64,000 nt of DNA, taken from positions 1 to 64,000 of the forward strand of contig NZ_CABVHQ010000027.1 of assembly GCF_902497895.1 (NCBI RefSeq), given 5' to 3'. The stretch is from Pseudomonas fluorescens (GTDB lineage: Bacteria; Pseudomonadota; Gammaproteobacteria; Pseudomonadales; Pseudomonadaceae). Under the pieces are notes generated by a model. That model saw only the letters and a list, made by a program, of their open reading frames with translations. It did no database searches and was not told where the DNA came from. This document shows, one piece after another, positions 33,892 through 42,009 of the stretch; within the stretch, counting starts at the first letter, position 1, and each line of letters starts with the position of its first letter. The translations under genes and the position numbers were made by a program.

Positions 33892-34685
33892 GCCTGCGGG
33901 AGCCGACAAGCGAACATTGCGATATCACACCAGGCACCACGCAGGTCTGCCGCTTCACCGTGCTGACCGTCAATATCCACATGGGTTTCACCGCCCTCAA
34001 CCGACGTTTTATCTTGCCGGAACTGCGCGAAGCGGTGCGTAGCGTGTCCGCCGATGTGGTGTTTCTCCAGGAGGTGCACGGCCTCCACGAGCCTCATTCA
34101 CGGCGGTACAACAACTGGCCGACAATGCCGCAGTACGAATTCCTCGCCGACAGCATCTGGCCGCAGTTCGCCTATGGACGCAATGCGGTCTATCCCGCGG
34201 GCGACCATGGCAATGCGCTGTTGTCGAAATTCCAGATCATTCGCCATGACAATCTCGACGTATCGATCTCCGGGCGGGAAAACCGCGGGCTGTTGCATTG
34301 CGTATTACGCTTGCCCGGTGACGGCCGTGAAGTCCACGCGATTTGCGTCCACCTTGGGTTGCTCGAATCCCATCGCCGCCAGCAGTTGCAACTCTTGGCG
34401 CAACGTTTGGGAGAACTGCCCGCAGACACCCCCGTGATTGTCGCTGGCGACTTCAACGATTGGCGCCAGCGTGCCGATGCGCTACTCCAACCCTGCGGCT
34501 TGCGCGAAGTATTCGCCGAACACTTTGGCAAACCGGCGCGCAGTTTCCCGGCGCGCCTGCCTGCATTGCGTCTGGACCGGATTTACGTGCGCAATCTGAA
34601 GGCGCAGCATCCGCAAGTATTGAAGGCACGCCCGTGGTCCCACCTGTCTGATCATGCGCCGCTGTCGGTGGAGGTCGAGCTATGA
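33888..34685 (+). CDS. Endonuclease/exonuclease/phosphatase family protein (YbhP-like)
   Basis: 265 residues. The EEP fold shows TVNIHMGFTALNRRF, VFLQEVHGLHEPH (catalytic Glu), GDFNDWRQRAD and SDHAPLSVEVEL (catalytic His). In E. coli the equivalent ybhP lies directly before clsB, as here, and the overlaps at both ends (ATGA) are kept. The substrate is unknown; a phosphodiester or phospholipid is suggested by the neighbours. Confidence 0.9.
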   Translation: MSLREPTSEHCDITPGTTQVCRFTVLTVNIHMGFTALNRRFILPELREAVRSVSADVVFLQEVHGLHEPHSRRYNNWPTMPQYEFLADSIWPQFAYGRNAVYPAGDHGNALLSKFQIIRHDNLDVSISGRENRGLLHCVLRLPGDGREVHAICVHLGLLESHRRQQLQLLAQRLGELPADTPVIVAGDFNDWRQRADALLQPCGLREVFAEHFGKPARSFPARLPALRLDRIYVRNLKAQHPQVLKARPWSHLSDHAPLSVEVEL

Positions 34686-35989
34686 GCAGCACGCCGATGG
34701 AAAAAAATCCGCTGGACCACTTATCCACAACCCAATCCCTTCGGGACCGGACGGTTGAAGATATCGAGTACGACTGGCAGAGCAACAACCGGGTCGTGCT
34801 GCTGGAAAATGGCGAAGCGTATTTTCCCAGAGTGTTCGAAGCCCTGCGCCAGGCGCAGAGCGAAATCCTCATCGAGACCTTCATTCTGTTTGAGGACAAG
34901 GTGGGCAATGAGCTGCAAAGCATCCTGATCGAGGCAGCACAACGAGGCGTGCGGATCACCATGAGCCTGGACGGATTCGGCTGCGGCGAGCTGAGCACTG
35001 AATTCCTCGCAGCCCTGAGCGCCGCCGGAGTACGCCTGCAAATATTCGATCCGGCGCCGCTGACCCTCGGCTTGCTGCGGACTAACTGGTTCCGTCGCCT
35101 GCATCGCAAGATCGTGGTGGTCGACGGCGAAATCGCCTTCCTTGGCGGGATCAATTTTTCCGCCGATCACCTCGCCGACTTCGGTCCCGAAGCCAAGCAG
35201 GATTACGCGGTCGAGGTGCAGGGCCCGGCGGTGGTCGACATCCATCATTTCGCCCTGCTGCAAAGTGGCCGGCCGGCCCATGCCAAATACTGGTGGCAAC
35301 GCCGCCGCAGACGTCGCTCGGAATTGGCCTTCAGCGAACATGACGGTCAGGTGCGACTGGTCTATCGCGACAATCGCGAACATCAGACCGATATCGAAGA
35401 GGTTTACCGCCAGGTCTTGCGCAGCGCAAAACGTCGGGTGGTGATCGCCAACGCCTACTTCTTTCCGGGCTATCGCTTGCTGCGCGAAATCCGCAACGCG
35501 GCACGACGCGGGGTTGAGGTTCGTCTGATTCTGCAAGGCCAGCCGGACATGCTGATCGCCAAACTGGCGGCGCGTATGACCTATGACTACCTGCTCAAGG
35601 ATGGCGTGGCCATCTACGAGTATTGCGACCGACCACTGCACGGCAAAGTCGCGCTGGTGGATGAGGAATGGAGCACTGTAGGTTCGAGCAACCTGGACCC
35701 CTTGAGCCTGTCGCTGAATCTGGAAGCCAATGTGCTGATTCGCGACCGCGAGTTCAATCGCGAACTGTTCGAGCGCCTGGATCAGCTAAGCCGCGAGCAT
35801 TGCAAGTGCATGCCGCAAAACCGCTCCCCGCGCGGACTGCTATGGCGGATGACGATAGGCTTTCTGGTGTTCCACTGCCTGCGGCACTTCCCGGCCTGGG
35901 CCGGTTGGCTGCCGGCGCATAAACCGCGGCTCAAACCTTTTGCCCATCCGCAGCAAACGTCGAAGGCTACTCGGGAGCAAGCACCATGA
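34682..35989 (+). CDS. clsB: Cardiolipin synthase B
   Basis: 435 residues of the phospholipase D superfamily with two HKD motifs: HRKIVVVDGEIAFLGGINFS near residue 141 and HGKVALVDEEWSTVGSSNLD near 320. It makes cardiolipin from phosphatidylglycerol (and, in E. coli ClsB, other phosphatidyl-transfer products) at the inner membrane. It lacks the N-terminal helices of ClsA, as expected for ClsB. Coupled by overlaps to the genes before and after. Confidence 0.92.
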   Translation: MSSTPMEKNPLDHLSTTQSLRDRTVEDIEYDWQSNNRVVLLENGEAYFPRVFEALRQAQSEILIETFILFEDKVGNELQSILIEAAQRGVRITMSLDGFGCGELSTEFLAALSAAGVRLQIFDPAPLTLGLLRTNWFRRLHRKIVVVDGEIAFLGGINFSADHLADFGPEAKQDYAVEVQGPAVVDIHHFALLQSGRPAHAKYWWQRRRRRRSELAFSEHDGQVRLVYRDNREHQTDIEEVYRQVLRSAKRRVVIANAYFFPGYRLLREIRNAARRGVEVRLILQGQPDMLIAKLAARMTYDYLLKDGVAIYEYCDRPLHGKVALVDEEWSTVGSSNLDPLSLSLNLEANVLIRDREFNRELFERLDQLSREHCKCMPQNRSPRGLLWRMTIGFLVFHCLRHFPAWAGWLPAHKPRLKPFAHPQQTSKATREQAP

Positions 35990-36972
35990 GCCAACCCGAA
36001 TCACACCCGGCGCAAAATGGCTCCGATGCCAAACATGGTTGGAAACGCTGGAAGCGGCCACTGACGGTGGTGTTTTTTTTACTGCTGATTGTGCTGTTCA
36101 CCCTGCTGGCAAGGCGTATCGACTGGAGCGAGGTAATCGGCACCCTGGCTGACTTCAAGGTGCGCACGCTGATCATCGCCGCCAGCCTGACCCTGGTGAG
36201 TTTCCTGGTGTACGCCTGCTTTGATCTGATCGGCCGCACCTATATCCGCCAGAATCTGGGCTGGCGGCAGATTCTGCCCGTGGGAATCATCAGTTATGCC
36301 TTCAACCTCAACCTTAGCGCGTGGGTCGGCGGTATTGCCATGCGCTATCGACTGTATTCGCGGCTGGGGGTAAGTACAGCCAATATCGCGAAAATTCTCG
36401 GCCTGAGCCTGGCCACCAACTGGTTGGGTTACATGTTGCTGGCCGGATCGGTGTTCAGCAGCGGGCTGGTCAGGCTGCCACCCAGCTGGAAGCTCAGCAG
36501 CGATGCCTTGCAAGGGGTGGGGCTGCTGTTGTTGTTACTGAGTGCGAGCTATCTGGTGGCCTGCCGCTTTTCCAGGCGACGCACCTGGACTCTGCGCGGT
36601 ATCGAAATCAACCTGCCATCGCTGCGCATGGCCTTGTTGCAATTATTCCTGGGGGCGCTGAACTGGTCGTTGATGGCCGCGGTGATTTTCACTTTGCTGC
36701 CCAAGCAACTCGACTACCCGCTGGTGCTGGGGGTGTTGTTGATCAGCAGCATTGCCGGGGTGATAACTCATATCCCGGCCGGGCTCGGCGTGCTGGAAGC
36801 GGTGTTCATCGCGCTGCTGCAACATGAGGTGTCACGGGGCAGTCTGCTGGCCGGGCTGATTGCCTACCGTGCGGTCTATTTCATTGTGCCGCTGTTGATT
36901 GCGCTGGTGATGTTCCTGGTGGTCGAGGCCAAGGCGAAGGCGTTGCGGGTGGAGAAGAAGCCGGCGGGGTGA
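35986..36972 (+). CDS. Lysylphosphatidylglycerol synthase-like membrane protein (YbhN type)
   Basis: 328 residues with eight or so membrane helices, starting LTVVFFLLLIVLFTLLARRI. SYAFNLNLSAWVGGIAMRYRLYSRLGVS and HIPAGLGVLEAVFIALLQHE are the conserved flippase-domain segments of the family. It has only the membrane half of MprF and lacks the lysyl-transfer domain, so it may move a lipid across the membrane instead of making lysyl-PG. It closes the operon DUF72-EEP-clsB-ybhN, an order shared in its last three genes with E. coli. Confidence 0.9.
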   Translation: MSQPESHPAQNGSDAKHGWKRWKRPLTVVFFLLLIVLFTLLARRIDWSEVIGTLADFKVRTLIIAASLTLVSFLVYACFDLIGRTYIRQNLGWRQILPVGIISYAFNLNLSAWVGGIAMRYRLYSRLGVSTANIAKILGLSLATNWLGYMLLAGSVFSSGLVRLPPSWKLSSDALQGVGLLLLLLSASYLVACRFSRRRTWTLRGIEINLPSLRMALLQLFLGALNWSLMAAVIFTLLPKQLDYPLVLGVLLISSIAGVITHIPAGLGVLEAVFIALLQHEVSRGSLLAGLIAYRAVYFIVPLLIALVMFLVVEAKAKALRVEKKPAG

Positions 36973-37016
36973 GCTGAGATTGTGGTGAATCGGAGGCCGT
37001 TGTCATCGCGGGCAAT

Positions 37017-37150
37017 TGTGGCGAGGGGGCTTGCCCCCGCTCGGCTGCGAAGCAGTCGTAAAATCGGCTGATGCGTTCTGACTGAAGAATCTCGAAAGCT
37101 GATTTTAGGACCGCTTCGCGCTCCAGCGGGGGCAAGCCCCCTCGCCACAG
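37017..37150. repeat. REP pair
   Basis: TGTGGCGAGGGGGCTTGCCC and its inverted copy, with CGAAGCAGTCGTAAAATCGG inside. Lies between the convergent ybhN-like and hydrolase genes. Confidence 0.8.
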
Positions 37151-37173
37151 GAATTGTGTCGCAAACAACCTCG

Positions 37174-37929
37174 TCATCGCGATTGAATAAGACTCAACCG
37201 CTCACCCACCACCATTTCGGTTATCCAGCCCACCAGGATCGAGGTGTAGGCCTGTTGGGAGACCGGCTCGCTCAACGCATGATCGGCGCCGTCAATGATC
37301 CGGTGGGTCAGCGAGTGGGTCTGCTGACAGGCCGCGCGATAACTCATGATGGTGGCGTGGGGTATATGTTCATCATGTTCGGACTCAACGATCAGCACGT
37401 CCCCGGTAAACTCGGTACAGGCGTGCAGCGCACGGTTGCTACCGGCATGTACCCGGCTGCTGCGGTAATCGAACAAGTCGGCTTTATCCAGGTCACGCTT
37501 GGGTGTCAGCCACAGGTCATCGCGGTACAGGGCCGGAACCCTCAGCGCCAGCCAGCGCACCGGGCGCAATGAGGTCAGGATGCTTGCCAGGTAACCGCCA
37601 TAGCTGGTGCCCACCACGGCCACCGCCGAGGTGTCGATGGCCGGATGAGCGAGCAAGCGGTCATAGGCCGCCAGCAAGTCCCGCAGGTTGTCTTCGCGGG
37701 TCACCTGCGTCAGAGCTATGCCGTTGCCTGCATGGCCGCGCAGGTCAAAGGTCAGACACACGCAGCCCAGCCCGGCAATGCCTTTGGCCCGTTCCAGGTC
37801 ACGCTCCTGGCTGCCGCCCCAACCGTGCACAAACAACACCCCTGGGACTTTCGATTTGGGACTGAGGAAGGTCCCGCTCATCTGCTCATGGTCGATCTCG
37901 ATCTGAATCGTTTCGCTTCTAGCCGTCAT
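37174..37929 (-). CDS. Alpha/beta hydrolase (peptidase S9-like)
   Basis: 251 residues. The fold shows LFVHGWGGSQERDLERAKGI (oxyanion region), the nucleophile elbow VVGTSYGGYLAS, the acid ESEHDEHIP and the His of GADHALSEP, a complete catalytic triad. No signal peptide, so cytoplasmic. It overlaps the end of the DUF3182 gene by 11 bases, which makes a two-gene unit. Substrate unknown. Confidence 0.88.
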   Translation of the reverse strand: MTARSETIQIEIDHEQMSGTFLSPKSKVPGVLFVHGWGGSQERDLERAKGIAGLGCVCLTFDLRGHAGNGIALTQVTREDNLRDLLAAYDRLLAHPAIDTSAVAVVGTSYGGYLASILTSLRPVRWLALRVPALYRDDLWLTPKRDLDKADLFDYRSSRVHAGSNRALHACTEFTGDVLIVESEHDEHIPHATIMSYRAACQQTHSLTHRIIDGADHALSEPVSQQAYTSILVGWITEMVVGERLSLIQSR

Positions 37930-39028
37930 AGGATTTGACCGTTACGTACTTGAGAAGAAAATCGCTGCTTTCAGCCGGGCCACGGAACACTTCGATGGCA
38001 TCCGCCGGTAACGCCTGTTGAGTATAGGTTTCCACGGAGGACACGCGGATTGCGCGCATTCCCGGGTCGTTGACGAACGCCTGCAGTGCCGCCACTTCCG
38101 CGCTGCTGGCGCCGCCCATGCGCCACGACTGTTCCAGCACGCCACTGCGCCGCTGGCCATCGGCATCCAGGCCCTGGGCGATGTCGTAATTGCGCCGCGA
38201 GGCGAAGAATGCCGGATAGGCCTCATCCGCCGCGGCATCGAATACCTGGGCCTGGCGGATGGCCAACCGCACGTCATCCGACAGCTCGAGGGCGAGCAAC
38301 TCGTCGTAGCCGCCCTGCACTACCAGCAGGTCCGAACCGCCGTAGACCTTTTCGCCAACGCCGTCTTCCGTCAGGTATTGCTCACCACAATAGCTCAGGT
38401 GTTTGCCGGCGATAGCGGTCTGGCCGACGCTGTGGGTCATGACATTTTGCAAATCTTGCTCAAGCACCACGCCTTCGCTGAACAGCTTGGCGGCTTCTGG
38501 CCGGGCGATGATTTCATCGAATTGATCGAGGCTGTGGATCACTTTCTGCCCCCGACCGGCACAGCCGTGAATCGGTTTCATCCGGATCGGCCCGTTGTAG
38601 AGCAGATGGGTGGCCGCCGGCCGGGCATCTCTCAACGAAAAAACGCTGACGCCGTCCAGCACCACAGTGCGAACTCTTTCGCAAAACAGCGGCGCCCATC
38701 CTTCAGGCGCTACCGCGTCTTTGTTCAACAAGCCATGGGTGATGGCTTTGGTGCAGATAAAGTCGTGCTCGACGTAGCCGCCCCATAGGTCTTCCGGACC
38801 CTTGATCCCGAATTGCCGTGCGTCTTCTGCGCCGACAATGGTTTGCGTGGGCAGCAGATAGAGGTCGCGAGAGGCGTGACGTTCGGCGTCATAACTGCCA
38901 CCGAACTTGAGTCCGAGAATCTGCGCCAACCATCGAGCCAGCGCACGGTTGGTTTCGACTTCATGCAACGGCGCCTGAGGGCGGACCGAATGGGCGACCA
39001 CCAGTTTCTTTCGTTGTACCGGGGTCAT
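37919..39028 (-). CDS. DUF3182 family protein
   Basis: 369 residues from the ATG at 39028, which has AAGGGGGG before it; an in-frame ATG six codons upstream is less likely. Segments such as LLYNGPIRMKPIHGCAGRGQ, GVVLEQDLQNVMTHSVGQT and YGGSDLLVVQGGYDEL recall an ATP-grasp-like ligase: a Lys near a glycine loop and acidic metal sites. The family's function is not established. Overlap with the hydrolase gene suggests that the two act on the same compound. Confidence 0.75.
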   Translation of the reverse strand: MTPVQRKKLVVAHSVRPQAPLHEVETNRALARWLAQILGLKFGGSYDAERHASRDLYLLPTQTIVGAEDARQFGIKGPEDLWGGYVEHDFICTKAITHGLLNKDAVAPEGWAPLFCERVRTVVLDGVSVFSLRDARPAATHLLYNGPIRMKPIHGCAGRGQKVIHSLDQFDEIIARPEAAKLFSEGVVLEQDLQNVMTHSVGQTAIAGKHLSYCGEQYLTEDGVGEKVYGGSDLLVVQGGYDELLALELSDDVRLAIRQAQVFDAAADEAYPAFFASRRNYDIAQGLDADGQRRSGVLEQSWRMGGASSAEVAALQAFVNDPGMRAIRVSSVETYTQQALPADAIEVFRGPAESSDFLLKYVTVKSYDG

Positions 39029-39409
39029 GCGTCCCCCCTTGGCCATGCGTAATGGGTGTCCTGGGATAGGTGCAGGGATCAGGCCAACAGACCCGCCGAG
39101 AACAGGCTCCACTGATCAGTAGTGTGTCGGCACCGATACTGGCATTTGGCCTGTCGTATTTTGCACGACCGTTGTGACAGGCAACGCATTTTGCACGACC
39201 GAGGATTCAACCCCGCACGGCCGTCGCGGATGCAGTGAAGCCGAACCGGCTCGGTAATAACCCCCTGGGTCTGAAGGCGCGCCCCCTGAAGTCATCAACC
39301 GCGCCGATGGTCCGGTGGTGATCAAACACTTCGTTAACTCAATCCGCGAAACCGAACTACAGTCAATCCTCTGCCAGCCACTGACGCAAACTCATTGGAG
39401 ACTACAGAC
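39029..39409. other. Gap with 30-base-spaced direct repeats, no gene
   Basis: The 380-base gap has no supported gene. TTTTGCACGACCG occurs at 39159-39171 and 39189-39201, exactly 30 bases apart. A stop-free run (PPEVINRADGPVVIKHFVNS) near 39275-39340 has no start or known match. The promoter of the chloroperoxidase-like gene should lie near 39330-39400 but none was recognised with confidence. Confidence 0.5.
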
Positions 39410-40234
39410 ATGGCAACGCTTACGACTCGCGAAGGCAATACTCTTTATTACAAGGATTGGGGCAGCGGACAACCGGTCGTGTTCAGCCACGGCTGGCCGC
39501 TGAGCGCCGACAGCTGGGAATCGCAGATGTTGCACTTTGCGGACAACGGCTACCGGGCCATCGCCCACGACCGCCGCGGCCACGGGCGCTCCAGCCAGCC
39601 GTGGGACGGCAACGACATGGATCACTACGCCGACGATCTGGCCGAGCTGATCGAACACCTGGACCTCAAGGAGGTGATCCTCTTCGGTTTCTCCACCGGC
39701 GGCGGCGAAGTTGCCCGTTACATCGGTCGCCACGGCACCGGTCGCCTGGCCAAGGCCGGGCTGATTTCCGCCGTGCCACCGCTGATGCTGAAAACCGACA
39801 GTAACCCCAAAGGCTTGCCCATCGAAGTCTTCGACGGCATCCGCGCCGGCTCCATCGCAGATCGCTCGCAGCTCTACAAAGACATCGCCAGCGGGCCGTT
39901 CTTCGGTTTCAACCGCCCTGGAGCCAAAATCTCCCAAGGCTTGATCGACTCGTTCTGGATGCAAGGCATGATGGGCGGACACAAGAACACCCTGGACAGC
40001 ATCAAGGCCTTCTCGGAAACCGATTTTCGCGAAGATCTGAAGAAATTCGACATCCCGACCCTGATCATCCATGGCGACGATGACCAGATCGTGCCGATTC
40101 AGGCTGCCGGACTGGAAAGCGCCAGGCTGATCGAGCACGCCAAGTTGATCGTCTACCCCGGTGCGCCTCATGGGCTGACGGATACCCACAAGGAAAAGGT
40201 CAACGCCGATATGCTGGCGTTTGCCAAGAGCTGA
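39410..40234 (+). CDS. Alpha/beta hydrolase, non-heme chloroperoxidase type
   Basis: 274 residues from the ATG at 39410 (TTGGAG nine bases before). FSHGWPLSADSWESQM, the nucleophile region LFGFSTGGGEVARYIGRHG, IIHGDDDQIVP and PGAPHGLTDTHK give the Ser-Asp-His triad and match cofactor-free haloperoxidases (perhydrolases/esterases). The natural substrate is probably an ester. A single-gene unit with a terminator after it. Confidence 0.9.
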   Translation: MATLTTREGNTLYYKDWGSGQPVVFSHGWPLSADSWESQMLHFADNGYRAIAHDRRGHGRSSQPWDGNDMDHYADDLAELIEHLDLKEVILFGFSTGGGEVARYIGRHGTGRLAKAGLISAVPPLMLKTDSNPKGLPIEVFDGIRAGSIADRSQLYKDIASGPFFGFNRPGAKISQGLIDSFWMQGMMGGHKNTLDSIKAFSETDFREDLKKFDIPTLIIHGDDDQIVPIQAAGLESARLIEHAKLIVYPGAPHGLTDTHKEKVNADMLAFAKS

Positions 40235-40251
40235 TAGAAGCGCCAGAAACC

Positions 40252-40290
40252 AAAAGGCCCATAGGGTTTGAGCGCTGCGGGCCTTTTGTT
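40252..40290 (+). terminator. Terminator after the chloroperoxidase-like gene
   Basis: AAAAGGCCC and GGGCCTTTT arms around an 18-base loop, with T bases following. It may also serve the convergent RES toxin gene. Confidence 0.7.
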
Positions 40291-40302
40291 TGCCATTGGA
40301 GC

Positions 40303-40749
40303 CTAGGGTTTCTTGAGCAGGCGATTGTCCAGTTTGAAAATCTCGCCAGTCAGAACTGCCTTCGCCGAGTCCATGTGCATGGGGTTGTAGAGGTAGTTTT
40401 GAGTGTGCGGCATGATGGCGCTTGGGATCGGCATCAGAAGTGCCGCGGCGGTCTTGAGAAACGCATCGCCCAGACCCTTGGTGTGACGAAGATCGTCTGC
40501 CCAATCTGTCTTGAGTTGTGGTGCTGTGGCAATGCTGATGTCGTCCGGGATCTCCACCTTGAGCAGCTGCAGCGTTTCAGGGAAGTCCTCCTGATCCACC
40601 TCAAGATGGACCAGGATTTCAAGCATGGCCCCGGCAGGCGTTCCAGCGAGATAGACGACAGGCCTACCGGCAGTATGCCACCGCCCACTGGCAAGAAGGC
40701 CTCCCCGTCCTGTCAGATCGGCGAACGCGCTTATCCGCCAGAAAGTCAA
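40303..40749 (-). CDS. RES-domain toxin (NAD+-degrading) of an Xre-RES pair
   Basis: 148 residues. TFWRISAFADLTGRGGLLAS and RWHTAGRPVVYLAGTPAGAM carry the Arg, Tyr and other conserved residues of the RES fold (which name includes the conserved Arg-Glu-Ser); the ILVHLEV glutamate is also there. RES toxins break down NAD+. The start is a TTG whose bases overlap the antitoxin stop (TTGA) and no in-frame ATG lies nearby, so translation is coupled and probably weak. Partner: the Xre-type gene directly upstream. Confidence 0.85.
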   Translation of the reverse strand: MTFWRISAFADLTGRGGLLASGRWHTAGRPVVYLAGTPAGAMLEILVHLEVDQEDFPETLQLLKVEIPDDISIATAPQLKTDWADDLRHTKGLGDAFLKTAAALLMPIPSAIMPHTQNYLYNPMHMDSAKAVLTGEIFKLDNRLLKKP

Positions 40750-41195
40750 AAGGTAAAGCCTTCTGCCAGTTGAATGAGCATCTCCTCGACCTGGCGGGTA
40801 CCCTGAATGGTCGAAAGCATCGCCATTGGGCTTTTGCCTGAGAAACGATCCTTGGGTTTCGATAACCAGCGCTTGGCCTTTTCATCGTTTCCGAACAGAG
40901 CGTCGGCCATGGCGGTGATGTGCGCGGCACGGAACAGCCGATCACTCTCGTCGACCGTCAGCTTCTGGTCTTTGGCAATCCGCGTCTTCAGCGTTTTGAG
41001 GGGGATGATCTGATCACGCTCCAAGGGGGTCACATCGCCTTGGTCGCAGAGTTTCATCAGTCGATCGGCCGCGAAACCACACTGGATTATCTCGTGAATC
41101 TCCAGCTCGCTGGCATCGGTCGGAATCTGCAGAAGAGCTTCCAGTCGGATTCGGTATGCAGCGTAGGCAGGCTCTCGCATCACTTCAGCTAACAT
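40746..41195 (-). CDS. Xre/MbcA/ParS-type antitoxin of the RES pair
   Basis: 149 residues from the ATG at 41195 (GGAGGT six bases before). The N-terminal part (about 30-95, with TPLERDQIIPLKTLKTRIAK) is the DNA-binding region, and the C-terminal part with ITAMADALFGNDEKAKRWLS and FSGKSPMAMLSTIQGTRQVE is the DUF2384 toxin-binding domain that blocks the RES active site. It precedes and overlaps the toxin, the usual order, and is expected to repress its own promoter. Confidence 0.87.
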   Translation of the reverse strand: MLAEVMREPAYAAYRIRLEALLQIPTDASELEIHEIIQCGFAADRLMKLCDQGDVTPLERDQIIPLKTLKTRIAKDQKLTVDESDRLFRAAHITAMADALFGNDEKAKRWLSKPKDRFSGKSPMAMLSTIQGTRQVEEMLIQLAEGFTF

Positions 41196-41391
41196 TCGGC
41201 ACCTCCACTGACTCGGCATTTGCCATGTAGTATCCGGCAAACGCCGTAAAATTGGAAGTATCCGTTATCCGCCGGTCAGGAAAGACTCACAACGCCACCT
41301 ACCGCGAAGGCAGGGAATTTCAATGCGAATAGTGGCCGCCGGGATGGCTTGCGACGTTGGCGCAAGCGATTGCACCCGTCTTTAAAATACA

Positions 41392-41420
41392 AAACGCCCG
41401 ATGCACTGCATCGGGCGTTT
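41392..41420 (-). terminator. Terminator after ssb
   Basis: AAACGCCCGATG / CATCGGGCGTTT is a 12-base perfect stem around a short loop. On the minus strand it runs into TTTTGTATTTT, 56 bases after the ssb stop. Confidence 0.9.
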
Positions 41421-41475
41421 GGGTGAAACAGGTGTAACCCTGTTTCAGGACTAGACACATCGCGTTTCTAAAAAT

Positions 41476-42000
41476 CTAGAACGGAATATCGTCATCAAAG
41501 CTGTCGAAATCCGCAGCCGGCTGCGGTGCAGCCTGCTGTTGTGGCGCTGGACGCGACTCACGTTGTGGCTGCTGGGTCGGCTGTGGACGGGACTGCTGTT
41601 GAGGACGCGGTGCCGAGTTGGACATGCCGCCCTGGCCTTGCTGGTCGCCCTGTTGTGGACGGCCGCCGAGCAGTTGCATGGTGCCTTGCATGTCGACCAC
41701 GATTTCAGTGGTGTAACGCTTGATGCCGTCTTTTTCCCACTCGCGGGTTTGCAGTTTGCCTTCGATGTAGACCTGCGAACCTTTGCGCAGGTACTCGCCG
41801 GCGATTTCCGCTACCTTGCCGAACATCGACACACGGTGCCATTCGGTCTTCTCGACCTTCTGTCCGGTTTGCTTGTCAGTCCACTGTTCGCTGGTCGCCA
41901 GACTCAGGTTGGTCACGGCGTTACCGTTAGGCAAGTAGCGAACTTCGGGATCCTGGCCGCAAGTGCCGACCAATATGACTTTGTTAACCCCACGGGCCAT
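41476..42000 (-). CDS. ssb: Single-stranded DNA-binding protein
   Basis: 174 residues. The OB fold (1-112) begins ARGVNKVILVGTCGQDPEVR; a Gln/Pro/Gly-rich linker (about 113-160) is followed by the acidic tip DFDSFDDDIPF, which docks partner proteins. It follows the MFS gene by nine bases on the same strand, so it is at least partly co-transcribed. In P. aeruginosa it is likewise beside this transporter and uvrA. Confidence 0.96.
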   Translation of the reverse strand: MARGVNKVILVGTCGQDPEVRYLPNGNAVTNLSLATSEQWTDKQTGQKVEKTEWHRVSMFGKVAEIAGEYLRKGSQVYIEGKLQTREWEKDGIKRYTTEIVVDMQGTMQLLGGRPQQGDQQGQGGMSNSAPRPQQQSRPQPTQQPQRESRPAPQQQAAPQPAADFDSFDDDIPF

Positions 42001-42009
42001 AACGTTCTC

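Noticed and set aside
39275..39345. Gene fragment before the chloroperoxidase-like gene
   Set aside because: A stop-free run exists but has no start codon, no ribosome site and no recognisable similarity; it is too short to support.
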